A DNA stretch of 64,000 bases. Source: Jeotgalibaca porci. Lineage in GTDB: Bacteria; Bacillota; Bacilli; Lactobacillales; Aerococcaceae. The notes below the pieces were generated by a model. It had not been told where the DNA came from. It searched no databases and saw only the letters and a program-made list of their open reading frames with translations. The translations under genes were made by a program, and so were the position numbers. The DNA lies in assembly GCF_011299095.1 (NCBI RefSeq), contig NZ_CP049889.1, positions 1,009,501 through 1,073,500 of the forward strand, read 5' to 3'. Below, in pieces: positions 33,522-43,157 of this stretch (position 1 is its first letter; the number at the start of each line of letters is the position of its first letter).

Positions 33522-34874
33522 TTATTCTCCGATTTCTTGACGGACAACGTCTGCGATACGCGTTACGTATTCGTGGGTTTTTTCATCTGTTTCGGCTTCT
33601 GCCATGATACGCAGCAATGGCTCGGTTCCAGAAGGACGAACCAAGATACGACCGTTACCAGCCATTTCTGCTTCTACTTCATCGATCACAGCTTTAACTG
33701 CTGGTATTTCCATTACACCATTTTTGTTTGTAACACGGATATTAACCAACTCTTGTGGGTATGTTGTCACTTCAGCTGCCAACTCAGAAAGTTTTTTGCC
33801 TGTTGCTTTCATAACATGCATCAGTTGAATAGCAGAAAGAACACCGTCTCCTGTCGTATTCAAGTCTAGGAACACGATATGTCCAGACTGTTCGCCACCA
33901 AGGTTGTAGCCATTCTTACGCATTTCTTCTACTACGTAACGGTCACCTACTTGTGTTTTCAACGCAATCATTTCTTCTTTTTCGATTGCTTTGTGGAAAC
34001 CTAAGTTACTCATAACCGTTGAAACGATTGTGTTTTGTTTCAATTCATTCTTGGTTTTCAAGAACTTACCGCAGATGAACATAATTTTGTCGCCGTCTAC
34101 GATTTCGCCGTTCTCGTCTACTGCGATTAAACGGTCGCCATCGCCATCAAATGCAACACCGATGTCTGCACCTTTTTCGCGAACGAATTCTTGTAATTTT
34201 TCAGGATGAGTCGACCCCACACCTGCGTTAATATTCGTACCGTCAGGCTTCACTGCCATTGTATAGAAATCTGTTTCTAAATCTGCGAACAAACGATTAA
34301 CAAGCGGTGTAGCCGCACCGTTTGATCCATCAATACATACTGTAATGCCCGATAAATCAGTTGGAATTGTTGTTTGTAGGTAAGAAATATATTTAAGTAC
34401 GCCTTCGTTGTACTCATCCACAGTTCCAAGTCCCTCTGCTGCTGGACGTGGTAAAGTATCTTCTTCTTGGTCTAAGAATGCTTCAATTTCCAATTCTTGA
34501 TCATCGGAAAGTTTGAAACCATCTGCTCCGAAGAATTTGATACCATTATCTTCAGCCGGGTTATGGGATGCTGAAATCATAATACCCGCTACCGCACCTT
34601 GAATACGTGTCAGGTATGCAACACCTGGAGTTGTAATAACTCCTAGTTGCAAGACTTCAATACCTACTGACAACAAGCCAGCAATAAGTGCATGTTCAAG
34701 AAGTTGACCGGATATACGTGTATCACGCGCAACCAATACAAGTGGTTTCTCAATTTCTGGTGAATGTTCTTTCAATACGTGTCCACCGAAACGTCCCAAT
34801 TTAAATGCTAATTCTGGTGTTAATTCACTGTTAGCTAAGCCTCTCACACCATCAGTTCCAAAATACTTGCCCAT
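33522..34874 (-). CDS. glmM: Phosphoglucosamine mutase
   Basis: 450 residues from ATG 34874 behind AAAGGAG; the frame to 34901 has no better start. GlmM converts GlcN-6-P to GlcN-1-P for UDP-GlcNAc. Features: [10 protein letters not shown], active-site phosphoserine Ser103 in SASHNP, Mg site DGDGDR, sugar-binding GEQSGH and the phosphate-binding [10 protein letters not shown]. It is last in the cdaA-cdaR-glmM operon, where GlmM and c-di-AMP synthesis are linked (GlmM can bind and inhibit CdaA in other Firmicutes). Confidence 0.98.
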   Translation of the reverse strand: MGKYFGTDGVRGLANSELTPELAFKLGRFGGHVLKEHSPEIEKPLVLVARDTRISGQLLEHALIAGLLSVGIEVLQLGVITTPGVAYLTRIQGAVAGIMISASHNPAEDNGIKFFGADGFKLSDDQELEIEAFLDQEEDTLPRPAAEGLGTVDEYNEGVLKYISYLQTTIPTDLSGITVCIDGSNGAATPLVNRLFADLETDFYTMAVKPDGTNINAGVGSTHPEKLQEFVREKGADIGVAFDGDGDRLIAVDENGEIVDGDKIMFICGKFLKTKNELKQNTIVSTVMSNLGFHKAIEKEEMIALKTQVGDRYVVEEMRKNGYNLGGEQSGHIVFLDLNTTGDGVLSAIQLMHVMKATGKKLSELAAEVTTYPQELVNIRVTNKNGVMEIPAVKAVIDEVEAEMAGNGRILVRPSGTEPLLRIMAEAETDEKTHEYVTRIADVVRQEIGE

Positions 34875-34909
34875 TCTTTTATCTCCTTTGTGTCTCATCA
34901 TGTATTGTT

Positions 34910-35944
34910 TTATCGATTATTTGATGTATTCGTTGTTTGGTTTGAACGTTCAGATGTTTCTTCTGTTTGTGTGTTCTCGACCGTTACATTCACTTCTACC
35001 TGTTTCGGTACAACATCTGTACCTGCAAGGTCTAATGGTAAAACGGCTGCTGTCACAGCGACGGTAGAACGAATTGCGCTGACATCAACTTCCACAACAA
35101 CTTCATCTACATCTGCCAATAATTTTTGATTACCTGTTAATACAACATTCTCTGTTCGTGCAAGACTGAGTTGATATTTCTTTCCGGATACAGGCGTCCC
35201 CGTTTGAACTAAGCGGATTGGCACTGTTTTTTCATAAGGTTCTACCGGAATTTGAACTTCAATTTCTTGTGGCTCAACAACGACATTTAATTTATTGCGT
35301 GCCTCATCTTCAACTTGAACCACATACGTGCCTTTCAATGTGCTGGTTATTTCATTCTCAGACGGCACACGGACGTAGATACGATCAATACGTTCTACAG
35401 TCGAAGCCGGTCCTGTAATAATAACCGATTCACGATTTAAAATAGGTTCTTTAGAAATATAAGCGTCATTTACTGCGTCTGTATCAAAACGGACTTCTAC
35501 AGAGCTCTCAATTGTTACCTTTTCTTCAATTTGAACGTTCACGCGCGAAGGAACAATTTGATACGTTAATTCTTCTGATAAATTTTCCACTCTCAACTGA
35601 ACAGTATGCCTGCCCGGACCTAGTAAATCAAGGTCTTCCGTAACGATATTAAAATCACTCGCTGACAACGTCTGCACAATGACACTCTCCGGACCAGAAA
35701 TATTCAGCATTACTGTCTCAGGTAAGCCGGAAATAAAATAACGATCCGTATCCATGTTTATTTGGATGGGTAAATTAGAAATCGTTTCGCTTCGTAATGT
35801 GCTAATGGCATCATTCCGATTCGTGGTACTTAATCCATAGTTCTCGGAGTAAACATAGCCAAATAAGAGAATCGAAACAAGTAACGAGATGAGCCTGACA
35901 ATCCAGACATTCTCTAATAAGTTGTTATTATTATTTTTACTCAT
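34910..35944 (-). CDS. cdaR: YbbR-domain regulator of diadenylate cyclase
   Basis: 344 residues from ATG 35944, which overlaps the cdaA stop in ATGA. One N-terminal membrane helix (about 15-37), then an extracellular part with several YbbR repeats (for example [33 protein letters not shown]). The C-terminus is Thr/Asn/Ser rich. CdaR tunes CdaA activity from the outside of the membrane. Confidence 0.95.
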   Translation of the reverse strand: MSKNNNNNLLENVWIVRLISLLVSILLFGYVYSENYGLSTTNRNDAISTLRSETISNLPIQINMDTDRYFISGLPETVMLNISGPESVIVQTLSASDFNIVTEDLDLLGPGRHTVQLRVENLSEELTYQIVPSRVNVQIEEKVTIESSVEVRFDTDAVNDAYISKEPILNRESVIITGPASTVERIDRIYVRVPSENEITSTLKGTYVVQVEDEARNKLNVVVEPQEIEVQIPVEPYEKTVPIRLVQTGTPVSGKKYQLSLARTENVVLTGNQKLLADVDEVVVEVDVSAIRSTVAVTAAVLPLDLAGTDVVPKQVEVNVTVENTQTEETSERSNQTTNTSNNR

Positions 35945-36786
35945 TTTGAATTCCCCCATTTCAAGTTATCCAGGAACTCTTGTATAAGATTCGGTTTTTC
36001 GGTTTTATCGTCTTCCTCAAAAGCAAGTTGGTCTGATAGATACCCTACAAAATCTTCACGCGACATATCACGGTATAAGCGATTTTTGTGCGCAATACTG
36101 ATTCCCCCTGTTTCTTCAGAAACGATAATCGTCACGGCATCCGTTACCTCACTCAAACCGATAGCGGCTCGGTGACGTGTCCCCAACTCTTTCGATATCA
36201 GCGGATTTTCCGATAAGGGCAAATAGCTCGCTGCAGAAGTAATCTTGAAGTCTTGCACAATGACTGCACCATCATGTAAAGGCGTATTTGGAATAAAGAT
36301 ATTAATCAATAATTGATTAGAAAGATCCCCGCCTATTTGAATCCCTGTGTGTGCGTACTCATCGAGCAAGTCATTTAATTCAATCGAAATCAATGCTCCG
36401 ATTTTACGCTTTGCCATATACTGGATTGCTTTATCAATTTCTTGAATAAAGTAATCTGATGTTTTCACTCTGCGATTAGCACGGTTACGAAAACCCGTTT
36501 TACCCAGATGTTCCAAACCACGTCTTATTTCCGGTTGAAAAACGATAATAACCGCTACAACACCCCAACGAATGATTTGATTAATAATCCAATCAATCGT
36601 ACTCAAGTCTAAAAGAACCGCTCCCATCTTAATAAGGACAATGACAAAGACACCTTTTAAGAGTTGAATGGCCCGCGTTCCTTTTAGGATCGTAATGAGT
36701 TTGTTAATCAAATACCATACGAGCACAATATCAATGACATTCGTGAGGTTTTGCCAACTAAGAATGTTATCTAAATCAAAGTTCAT
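35941..36786 (-). CDS. cdaA: Membrane diadenylate cyclase (c-di-AMP synthase)
   Basis: 281 residues from ATG 36786; a GTG at 36798 is an alternative but too close to the GGGGG site. Three N-terminal membrane helices precede the DAC domain. The catalytic motifs are PLHDGAVI (DGA) and LGTRHRAAIG (RHR). It makes c-di-AMP from two ATP, an essential signal for osmolyte and wall control in Firmicutes. It is first gene of the cdaA-cdaR-glmM operon. Confidence 0.97.
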   Translation of the reverse strand: MNFDLDNILSWQNLTNVIDIVLVWYLINKLITILKGTRAIQLLKGVFVIVLIKMGAVLLDLSTIDWIINQIIRWGVVAVIIVFQPEIRRGLEHLGKTGFRNRANRRVKTSDYFIQEIDKAIQYMAKRKIGALISIELNDLLDEYAHTGIQIGGDLSNQLLINIFIPNTPLHDGAVIVQDFKITSAASYLPLSENPLISKELGTRHRAAIGLSEVTDAVTIIVSEETGGISIAHKNRLYRDMSREDFVGYLSDQLAFEEDDKTEKPNLIQEFLDNLKWGNSK

Positions 36787-36865
36787 GTTTAAGGCCACCC
36801 CCTGCTAGTTAAATCTCATTAATTATATCATAACAGCGGAATACAATGATGAATCAACAACAAGT

Positions 36866-36894
36866 TTTACATAAAATCGTTGTTTAGGTACAAT
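36866..36894 (+). promoter_or_regulatory. Promoter for the DUF975 gene
   Basis: TTTACA (36866-36871), 17-base spacer, TACAAT (36889-36894), 26 bases before the GTG start. Confidence 0.6.
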
Positions 36895-36920
36895 AGTATT
36901 ATAAGAAAGGAGTGTTTTTT

Positions 36921-37532
36921 GTGAATCGTCAATCAATAAAGCAACAAGCAAAAGAAGATGTTCGTAAAAATTATTTACCATGGCTGATTGTGGCTATTAT
37001 TGCTATTTCTCTTTCTTTTTTACAAGGGTATTTGCAACTGACTGATCAGACTTCCTTCGTTGACGGCAGTGCACGGATTCAATTCCAGGTACGTTGGTTA
37101 AACATTATTGAAATTATTTTATTAGTTCCTTTTAGTCGCCTTGCAATCCACCTTTGTACGGGGACATTTCGCAGTATCAAAGAAAGTCTGTTTAAAAATG
37201 AACAATGGTTACGCGATATCGGTGCCTTACTATTAGTCGCGTTGTACACTTTCTTATGGACGCTATTATTTATTATTCCAGGTATTATCAAAGGCTACTC
37301 CTATTCGTTAGTGCCGTACATCTTGGCAGAAGACGATACGATTTCCATTACGGAAGCAATCGAACTTTCTCAGCGCATGACTGAAGGGTATAAATGGGAG
37401 CTGTTTGTGTTAGACTGGTCATTTATTTTATGGGACATAGCAGCTGGACTGACTATGGGAATCATCGGTTTCTACTCCGTTCCGTATCAAAAAGCAACTT
37501 GGACACGGTATTATTTACAACTTTCACGTTAA
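36921..37532 (+). CDS. DUF975-family membrane protein
   Basis: Start taken at GTG 36921 (AAGGAG at 8 bases). 203 residues: an N-terminal cytosolic helix (NRQSIKQQAKEDVRKNY) and about five hydrophobic segments, with the family's IIPGIIKGYSYSLVPYILAEDDTISITEAIELSQRMTEGYKWELF block. DUF975 proteins are common in Firmicutes and have no settled function. Single gene with its own promoter and terminator. Confidence 0.85.
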   Translation: MNRQSIKQQAKEDVRKNYLPWLIVAIIAISLSFLQGYLQLTDQTSFVDGSARIQFQVRWLNIIEIILLVPFSRLAIHLCTGTFRSIKESLFKNEQWLRDIGALLLVALYTFLWTLLFIIPGIIKGYSYSLVPYILAEDDTISITEAIELSQRMTEGYKWELFVLDWSFILWDIAAGLTMGIIGFYSVPYQKATWTRYYLQLSR

Positions 37533-37574
37533 AAAAAGCAAGCCACGTCTGAAAAGGACGGGCTTGCTTTTTTT
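37532..37574. terminator. Bidirectional terminator between the DUF975 gene and azoR
   Basis: AAAAAGCAAGCC/GGCTTGCTTTTT with an inner GTC/GAC pair. Confidence 0.88.
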
Positions 37575-37576
37575 GT

Positions 37577-38209
37577 TTATTCGCAGATTAATTTTGCTGC
37601 AGCTTTAACGCGTTCCATACCTTCAGCGAAGATTTCTTCTGCCATGTGAGGTTGTGCGTTGTGTCCTTCGATAACAACTTCTGCAATAATGTCGTGTCCA
37701 AACATACCTGCAAATACGTTACGAAGATAGTTAACACTCATCTCCATTGCTTGCGTTTCAACCGTAGAGTAGATTCCCCCACGTGCATTTAACAAGATAA
37801 CTTTTTTGTTTGGTTGCAATTGAACCATGTTACCTTCTGCATCGTATTTGAAAGTAAAGCCACCAGCAAATACATAGTCGATGAATGTTTGTAGACGTGC
37901 TGGAATTGTTAAGTTCCATAGTGGGAACGCAATCACAATAACGTCAGCTTCAGTAAATGCTTCACGTGCTTTATTATTTGCATTTAAAACGCGTTGCTCA
38001 GCTTCTGTCAGCTCGCCACCTGTTGCGCTTTTACCAAATGCGCTGAATAGGTCTTGTCCCATGTAAGGCATATCTTCATTAAAAATATCGTATACACGAA
38101 CATTTAAATTTTTGTTGTCTTTTACTTCAGCCAAGAACGTTTCATACATGCGGCTTGAAACACTTTCTGTAGCTGGACGGTCGTTTGCTTTAATTAATAG
38201 TACGTTCAT
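37577..38209 (-). CDS. azoR: FMN-dependent NADH-azoreductase
   Basis: 210 residues of the flavodoxin-like NAD(P)H:quinone/azo reductase family. FMN-site blocks: KANDRPATESVSSRMYETF, the loop PLWNLTIPARLQTFIDYV and ARGGIYS. It reduces quinones and azo compounds by two electrons, protecting against thiol and quinone stress. Start ATG behind AGGGGG. The promoter's -35 box lies at the very edge of the IS200/IS605 element. Confidence 0.93.
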   Translation of the reverse strand: MNVLLIKANDRPATESVSSRMYETFLAEVKDNKNLNVRVYDIFNEDMPYMGQDLFSAFGKSATGGELTEAEQRVLNANNKAREAFTEADVIVIAFPLWNLTIPARLQTFIDYVFAGGFTFKYDAEGNMVQLQPNKKVILLNARGGIYSTVETQAMEMSVNYLRNVFAGMFGHDIIAEVVIEGHNAQPHMAEEIFAEGMERVKAAAKLICE

Positions 38210-38245
38210 AATATCCCCCTAAAATTAGCTTCGCTTACTTAAAGT

Positions 38246-38274
38246 ATATTACATTATTCACATACGTTTTTCAA
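38246..38274 (-). promoter_or_regulatory. azoR promoter abutting the IS200/IS605 right end
   Basis: Minus strand TTGAAA (38269-38274), 17-base spacer, TAATAT (38246-38251). The -35 is next to or inside the element's right end. Confidence 0.6.
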
Positions 38275-38480
38275 GTGGTTGGAATTAGGGAACTACTCGG
38301 CCATGAATGACCGAGCTTCTGGGAACGCCGCTGACTTACTCGATTGTTGTGATAACAGCGAGCAGCGGTTACGGCTATTGACCAAAGCGCGTCCACACTT
38401 ATGCCCTTTAACGTTAGGCGAACGCTTTGTTGCGGATGTTCACGGCCGCGTTGATATCCCGGTCGATACCGACGGTATGG
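38275..38480 (-). ncRNA. Probable omega RNA region at the tnpB 3' end
   Basis: TnpB proteins use an RNA made from the 3' end of their own gene plus the element's right end, the guide being the flanking DNA. The region after the tnpB stop (38414 down to 38275) is structured and ends in the CTCGG/CCGAG hairpin. The guide would read from about 38274 into the azoR promoter. Inferred from the family, not from a motif match. Confidence 0.5.
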
Positions 38481-39559
38481 CAATGCGGGCAATTGAACAT
38501 ACGGATGTGCAGCGGTTTCTTACCGGTGTTCATGCCGCAATGCGAACACGTTTGACTCGTATAGTGCGGTTTAACGAGGATGAGCTCTTTTTTGTGCCAC
38601 GCGCACTTGTAGGTCAATAGGTTCTTGATGATGCCCCAGGAGGCATCCGCGATGGAACGCGCCAAATGGTGGTTCTTCATTAGATTTTTGGTTTTCAAAT
38701 CCTCCATGACGATGATGTCATGCTCTTTCACCAATTGGGTTGTGTAGTGATGCAGGTAGTTCAGGCGTTGGTTCTTGATGCGTTTGTTGATGCGGGCGAC
38801 CTGCTGCTTGGCTTTCTGCAGGTTCTTGAAGTCAGTCAGTTGGAGTTCGACGCCGTTTGCTTTGGCGGCTGCGATTTCCCGCAGGGCACGCTCACGCCGG
38901 CGGGCGAACTTGCGCTGCCAGATGCGTTTCTGTTTCGCCAATGCCCGCTCAAACTGCTTGTTTTTCAACTTGTATCCGTCCGACTGGATGACCAAGTGGG
39001 TAATCCCCATGTCCAGCCCCACGATGGCGCCCGTTTTCGGCAATATCGGAACGGCTTCCTCCACCAGGATAGTCGCCGTATAGGAACCGTCCGGTTCCTT
39101 GCGGATGGTGGCACGCATAATGCGCCCGGTGATGCGGTGGGCGCCATGGCACTTCACTAACTTCAATTTGGGCATCTGGATGTAATGGTTGTCCGCCACA
39201 GTGATGCTGTTGTTGATGCATTTGGTGGTGTAGGTGCTCTTCGGACGCTTCCGCGACTTGAAGCGGGGATAGCCGTTCTGCTTGTTAAAGAAACGCTGGA
39301 ACGCAGCATCCAAATCGTCGGAGGTATACTCCAGGCTGGTACTGTCCGCCTCCTTCAGGAATGGAAATTCCCACTTGAGTGGTTTCATCAGGTTGTGCAT
39401 GGCGTACTTGCCCACATACCTGCCACCGTTCTCGTGACGTGCCTGTTGCATCGCCAGCAGCTGGTTCCACACGAAGCGGTTCAGCACCAGATTGCGGTCG
39501 ATGAAAATTTTCTGCTTTTCGGTCGGGTAGAGCTTAATTTTGATGCCTTTCAATACCAT
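38414..39559 (-). CDS. tnpB: TnpB RNA-guided nuclease
   Basis: Start ATG 39559 (AGGAGGGG upstream), 381 residues, overlapping tnpA by 26 bases. N-terminal KIKLYPTEKQKIFID, a helical middle and a split RuvC nuclease: GLDMGITH (Asp), IVMEDLKT (Glu) and GIDRDINAAVNI (Asp), with a four-Cys zinc finger CSHCG/CPHC. All catalytic residues are intact. TnpB cuts DNA guided by omega RNA next to a short motif and helps keep the element. Confidence 0.95.
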   Translation of the reverse strand: MVLKGIKIKLYPTEKQKIFIDRNLVLNRFVWNQLLAMQQARHENGGRYVGKYAMHNLMKPLKWEFPFLKEADSTSLEYTSDDLDAAFQRFFNKQNGYPRFKSRKRPKSTYTTKCINNSITVADNHYIQMPKLKLVKCHGAHRITGRIMRATIRKEPDGSYTATILVEEAVPILPKTGAIVGLDMGITHLVIQSDGYKLKNKQFERALAKQKRIWQRKFARRRERALREIAAAKANGVELQLTDFKNLQKAKQQVARINKRIKNQRLNYLHHYTTQLVKEHDIIVMEDLKTKNLMKNHHLARSIADASWGIIKNLLTYKCAWHKKELILVKPHYTSQTCSHCGMNTGKKPLHIRMFNCPHCHTVGIDRDINAAVNIRNKAFA

Positions 39560-39992
39560 CGGGTTGCCCCTCCTTTCTGCGTTGGTCATCGATGTACTTG
39601 GCGATGGCGTGCTCATTGGTCGTACCGATGCTCTCTACAAAATAACTGGGCGCCCACAGGTGGCGGTCCTCTTTCTTCCAGTAAGACTTCTTCAGTTCTG
39701 GGAACTCGAGGAAGAGTAACCGGGCGCTGGTTCCTTTCAGCCAGCGGACAATATTGGTCACGGACAGCTTGGGTGGAGCGCTCACCATCAGGTGGATGTG
39801 GTCGTCCAACCCCACCTCCAGGTGGGAGATGGTGAAGCCGTACTCAGCCGCAATATCATAAAGGATGTCCTTCAGGCGGGCGCTGATGGCCGGGTTGATG
39901 ACCTGGTTGCGGTACTTGGTCCGCCAGATGATGTGGTAGTTTAGGTTGTAGACAGAGGTTCTGCCATAAGTGAATCGTTCTTCGTCTCTCAT
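39534..39992 (-). CDS. tnpA: IS200/IS605 Y1 transposase
   Basis: 152 residues from ATG 39992. HUH motif DDHIHLMV (His65, His67) and the nucleophile Tyr133 in AKYIDDQ. It nicks and joins single-stranded element ends. TATAAT lies seven bases before the ATG, so the message is probably leaderless; a longer frame to 40145 runs across the left-end hairpin and is not used. Confidence 0.93.
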   Translation of the reverse strand: MRDEERFTYGRTSVYNLNYHIIWRTKYRNQVINPAISARLKDILYDIAAEYGFTISHLEVGLDDHIHLMVSAPPKLSVTNIVRWLKGTSARLLFLEFPELKKSYWKKEDRHLWAPSYFVESIGTTNEHAIAKYIDDQRRKEGQPDGIERHQN

Positions 39993-39998
39993 GTGTCC

Positions 39999-40027
39999 AT
40001 TATACCAATAACCAAGACCATATGCAA
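39999..40027 (-). promoter_or_regulatory. tnpA promoter
   Basis: Minus strand TTGCAT (40022-40027), 17-base spacer, perfect TATAAT (39999-40004). Confidence 0.6.
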
Positions 40028-40249
40028 CCATATGGAAGCCGGACATAACATGATATACATCTATTATGTCATCTACCATGTGCGAAACGAGTTTTACAAG
40101 ATAGTTTCGTTCATCACGGGTTTGAAAGCCCGTGTTTTCTCTCAACGAATCAGAAATTTCTAATTTGAAACATTAGTAAAACTTATAGATTTTGTTTGTT
40201 GGATAAATTGTCTATTCTATTTAGGTGCTTCAGAGGTTTAAGCTCGTCA

Positions 40250-40286
40250 AAAAAGAGGTGTCGGAATTTTCCGGCACCTCTTTTTT
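40250..40286 (-). terminator. Terminator after the tRNA genes
   Basis: GAGGTGCCGGAA/TTCCGACACCTC stem followed by six T on the minus strand. Confidence 0.88.
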
Positions 40287-40306
40287 CGTATGTTATATTT
40301 AATTTA

Positions 40307-40377
40307 CTGGGCTAGCTGGATTCGAACCAACGATGACGGAGTCAAAGTCCGTTGCCTTACCGCTTGGCTATAGCCCA
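40307..40377 (-). tRNA. tRNA-Gln (anticodon TTG)
   Basis: Acceptor stem TGGGCTA/TAGCCCA, anticodon loop CTTTGAC with TTG, T-loop GGTTCGAATCC. The CCA end is not encoded. One base separates it from tRNA-Tyr. Confidence 0.95.
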
Positions 40378-40378
40378 A

Positions 40379-40462
40379 TGGTGGAGGGGGGCAGATTCGA
40401 ACTGCCGAACCCGAAGGAGCGGATTTACAGTCCGCCGCGTTTAGCCACTTCGCTACCCCTCC
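40379..40462 (-). tRNA. tRNA-Tyr (anticodon GTA)
   Basis: Acceptor stem GGAGGGG/CCCCTCC, anticodon loop CTGTAAA with GTA, long variable arm as in class II tRNA-Tyr, T-loop AGTTCGAATCT. The CCA end is encoded (40379-40381). Confidence 0.95.
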
Positions 40463-40492
40463 AACTACTCTTCATTTGAAGACTCATCTATC

Positions 40493-40530
40493 ATAAAATA
40501 GTCGGCAGACTTTTTCAATTCTACCGACTA
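40493..40530 (-). terminator. Terminator after the UbiB-like gene
   Basis: TAGTCGGTAGA/TCTGCCGACTA stem, then TTTTA on the minus strand. Confidence 0.7.
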
Positions 40531-40550
40531 AATTTTAATGCTATTCTTAT

Positions 40551-42149
40551 TTACATATTACCTGATCGAAAGATGGAGTACAAAAGCCAAATGCCAAAGA
40601 GTCCGGAAATGACGAATCCTGTTTGACCCAGGTACTGGCCGCCAACCGTCCCGGACATAATAGCGGATGACAATAACAAGCCGACTATAATAAGAGCCAT
40701 AACGACCCGATTGGACATTTTTTTCAAGTCCGCCCACTTCTCATCCAAATCGTCGGTATCAATATTGAGTCGCAAGCGGCCGTTTACGACTTGTTTCAGT
40801 AATTTCCCGATATTCTCCGGCATATCGGTTACGTCTTTAAGGAGCGTGTAACTCTTACCTAGAAACTTATCCGTTTCAAAACGCTCGAGCAGGCTATTAA
40901 TGTTTATATTCTCTGCTAAGTAATCTTTGGCCGTACGAATCAAGTTAAAATCAGGTGCTAAATCTAAATACACACCTTCCAATATCGACAATGCCTTCGC
41001 CAAAATCGTTAACTCACTCGGAATCACCATATTGTGACGTTTGAACATTCGGATGAAATCCATCAACGCATCTGATATCTTTACATTTTTCATATCCGCG
41101 GTCAGATATACATCGAAAATATACTCTAAGTCGCGATAAACGTTTCGTTTGTCGATTGGCATACTTGGCGTCGCTATTTTCAGAGCTGCATCAACCATCA
41201 TGTCAAGATCCTGTAATGCCAAACCTTCTATCAGTCGATTCAATTGCAAGCGTAGTGAGTCATTCAATTTGCCCATAATGCCAAAATCGATAAAATAGAT
41301 TTTACCATCTTTAATAATCATATTTCCAGGATGCGGGTCACCATGAAAATAACCGTCTTTAAAAATCTGCTTTAAATAAGAAAGAATGAGCTTCCGACTG
41401 ATATCTTCCATATCGTAGCCTAATGCTTCCAGTTCTTCTTTGTTCGTCAGTTTCGTGCCGTCAATATATTCTTCTACCAAAATACGGCGGAAAGTAAGGC
41501 CTTCATACACTTTCGGAACAGCGACGCAAGCGACATTTTTATTTTTTTCTTGGAATTCTACTAGTAACTTCGCTTCATTTCGAAAATCAAGTTCAATCAT
41601 TGTTGCATCTTTTACTTGTTGAAAAGCTTCTTTCGGATCGATAATATCAACGATACCTTTAGGAATAAACGCGCTTAACCGAATTAAAATATCTAAATCA
41701 CGAATCAGTAATTCATCAATAACCGGCCGTTGCACTTTCAAAATCACCACTTCACCCGTACGCAACGTCCCTTTATGAACTTGCGCCATTGAGGCACTTG
41801 CCAGTGGCTTTTCATCCAACTGCAAAAAGACCTCCCCTAAAGACAATCCTGTGTCTTCAAAGAAAATCCGTTCAACCTCAGAAAAAGGGAACTCCGGAGC
41901 CCGGTCTTGTAGGTGTTCCAGTTCATCCACAAATGCTTGGGGTAAAATATCAAGGCGGGTAGACAGAATTTGGCCAATCTTAATAAAACTCGGTCCCAAT
42001 TTTTCAAAAGCTTTCCGCAGATTTACTGCATCAATTTCCACAGCATCTGGTCGATTTTGAACTTTATGGTGGTAAACGAAACGAATCCCGTAACTTGAAA
42101 GGATGCGCACGATTTCTCGTAAGCGTTTATCATCTGCCATTATTCTCAC
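40551..42149 (-). CDS. ABC1/AarF/UbiB-family atypical kinase
   Basis: 532 residues (GTG 42149; ATG 42140 is equally possible). UbiB features: the family KxGQ motif in GPSFIKIGQILSTR, an Ala-rich loop ASASMAQVHKG, catalytic HGDPHPGNM and the DFG-like IDFGIMGKL. Two C-terminal membrane helices (about 480-525). UbiB proteins are ATPases/kinases tied to isoprenoid lipid metabolism. This host's quinone status is unknown, so its client lipid is open. It is downstream of a phasin-like gene by 15 bases, a pairing frequent in Firmicutes. Confidence 0.88.
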   Translation of the reverse strand: MRIMADDKRLREIVRILSSYGIRFVYHHKVQNRPDAVEIDAVNLRKAFEKLGPSFIKIGQILSTRLDILPQAFVDELEHLQDRAPEFPFSEVERIFFEDTGLSLGEVFLQLDEKPLASASMAQVHKGTLRTGEVVILKVQRPVIDELLIRDLDILIRLSAFIPKGIVDIIDPKEAFQQVKDATMIELDFRNEAKLLVEFQEKNKNVACVAVPKVYEGLTFRRILVEEYIDGTKLTNKEELEALGYDMEDISRKLILSYLKQIFKDGYFHGDPHPGNMIIKDGKIYFIDFGIMGKLNDSLRLQLNRLIEGLALQDLDMMVDAALKIATPSMPIDKRNVYRDLEYIFDVYLTADMKNVKISDALMDFIRMFKRHNMVIPSELTILAKALSILEGVYLDLAPDFNLIRTAKDYLAENININSLLERFETDKFLGKSYTLLKDVTDMPENIGKLLKQVVNGRLRLNIDTDDLDEKWADLKKMSNRVVMALIIVGLLLSSAIMSGTVGGQYLGQTGFVISGLFGIWLLYSIFRSGNM

Positions 42150-42164
42150 ACCCGCCTCTGTCCA

Positions 42165-42446
42165 TTATTTATTCAGCAATGCTTCTAATTTAGCGCTTAA
42201 AGCATCCAACTTTGCATGTACTTCGTCAAGATCTTCTTTTTTTGCGTAGCCCAAGTGATCCAGCTCGCTCTTTTGAATCGGACGTTTGTCTGTCACCTTA
42301 CGTGTTAGCTCACTTTGCAACTCTTTACCTTCTTGAACCGTCACGCGCCCTTTTTCTACCATTTCATTAATCAGTTTCTCTGCTTTTTCAACAGAGGTAG
42401 AGGTCAGGCCAACACCAGCTAAAAATATCTTCTTCAATTCTTCCAT
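42165..42446 (-). CDS. Phasin-like coiled-coil protein
   Basis: 93 residues, almost wholly helical. It has a short hydrophobic start (KKIFLAGVGLTSTSVEKAEKL), a middle VEKGRVTVQEGKEL and a C-terminal heptad coiled coil (LDEVHAKLDALSAKLEALLNK). It fits the small phasin-family proteins found upstream of AarF/UbiB genes. A scaffold or regulator of the kinase is inferred. Start behind AGGAGAGGG. Confidence 0.8.
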   Translation of the reverse strand: MEELKKIFLAGVGLTSTSVEKAEKLINEMVEKGRVTVQEGKELQSELTRKVTDKRPIQKSELDHLGYAKKEDLDEVHAKLDALSAKLEALLNK

Positions 42447-42572
42447 ATTTTCCCTCTCCTTTATAAAAACTATGAATCTAAACTCATTTTACCATAATTC
42501 ATAAAAATAGCATTTCAACTAAGCATTTAAATCTGTTAGAATATAAGGAACATTTCAAAGGAGATTTAACTA

Positions 42573-43157
42573 ATGAAAGAGAGAAAAAATAAAACCTACC
42601 GTATTGCCATTCTAGGCATCTTATCGGCGATTATCATTATTCAGAACTTTGTTCCGTTTCTGGGAAACATTCCTATTCCACCACTTAACCCTACTATTAT
42701 TCAAATAACTGTTATTGTCTCGGCATTCGTCTTGGGCATAAAAGATGGCATGATTATTGGAGGTGTCTGGGGCGTGGTTCGGATGATTAAGGCTTATACA
42801 TTGCCAACTTCGCCACTCGATTTACTCTTATTCACCAATCCGCTTATCTCGCTCGTACCACGGATTCTGATTGGACTTGTTGCGGGAGCAATTTTTGTAA
42901 TGTTTAAGAAACGTGGAAAAGAAAAACGTGGGATGGTTATCGGTGCTGTTGCAGGATCCTTAACTAATACTCTTTTAGTTCTAGGCTTCATCGCATTGCT
43001 ATACGGATCTGAATATTCCGAGGCTTTGGGAGTCAGTTCTGCCAACTTAATGGGGGCACTTGCTGCAGTCGTTGCCACAAATGGGTTAGCCGAAGCCGTT
43101 GTTTCCGCGATTATTGCACCTGTGATTGCAAAAGCATTAATTAAAGTAAAACGTTAA
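42573..43157 (+). CDS. ECF transporter S component, pantothenate-like
   Basis: 194 residues with six hydrophobic helices. The segment PLNPTIIQITVIVSAFVLGIKDGMIIGGVWGVVRMIKAY and the later NPLISLVPRILIGLVAGA match S components of the PanT type, but assignment within the group is weak. It would join a shared ECF energising module to import a vitamin. Start behind AAAGGAGA. Single gene, convergent with the VTT gene, the stops being adjacent. Confidence 0.75.
   Translation: MKERKNKTYRIAILGILSAIIIIQNFVPFLGNIPIPPLNPTIIQITVIVSAFVLGIKDGMIIGGVWGVVRMIKAYTLPTSPLDLLLFTNPLISLVPRILIGLVAGAIFVMFKKRGKEKRGMVIGAVAGSLTNTLLVLGFIALLYGSEYSEALGVSSANLMGALAAVVATNGLAEAVVSAIIAPVIAKALIKVKR

Larger units (their letters stand above)
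38275..40142 (-). mobile_element. IS200/IS605-family element with tnpA and tnpB
   Basis: The left end has a subterminal hairpin CACGGG/CCCGTG (40115-40134) and the right end CTCGG/CCGAG (38296-38315), as expected for single-strand transposition without inverted repeats. It carries a Y1 transposase and a complete TnpB. It is clearly GC-richer than the surroundings, so it was probably acquired recently. The exact tips are estimated. Confidence 0.85.

Noticed and set aside
39993-40145. Longer TnpA start
   Set aside because: The extension covers the left-end hairpin and the promoter of the element, and the family begins near the MRDEERF start.
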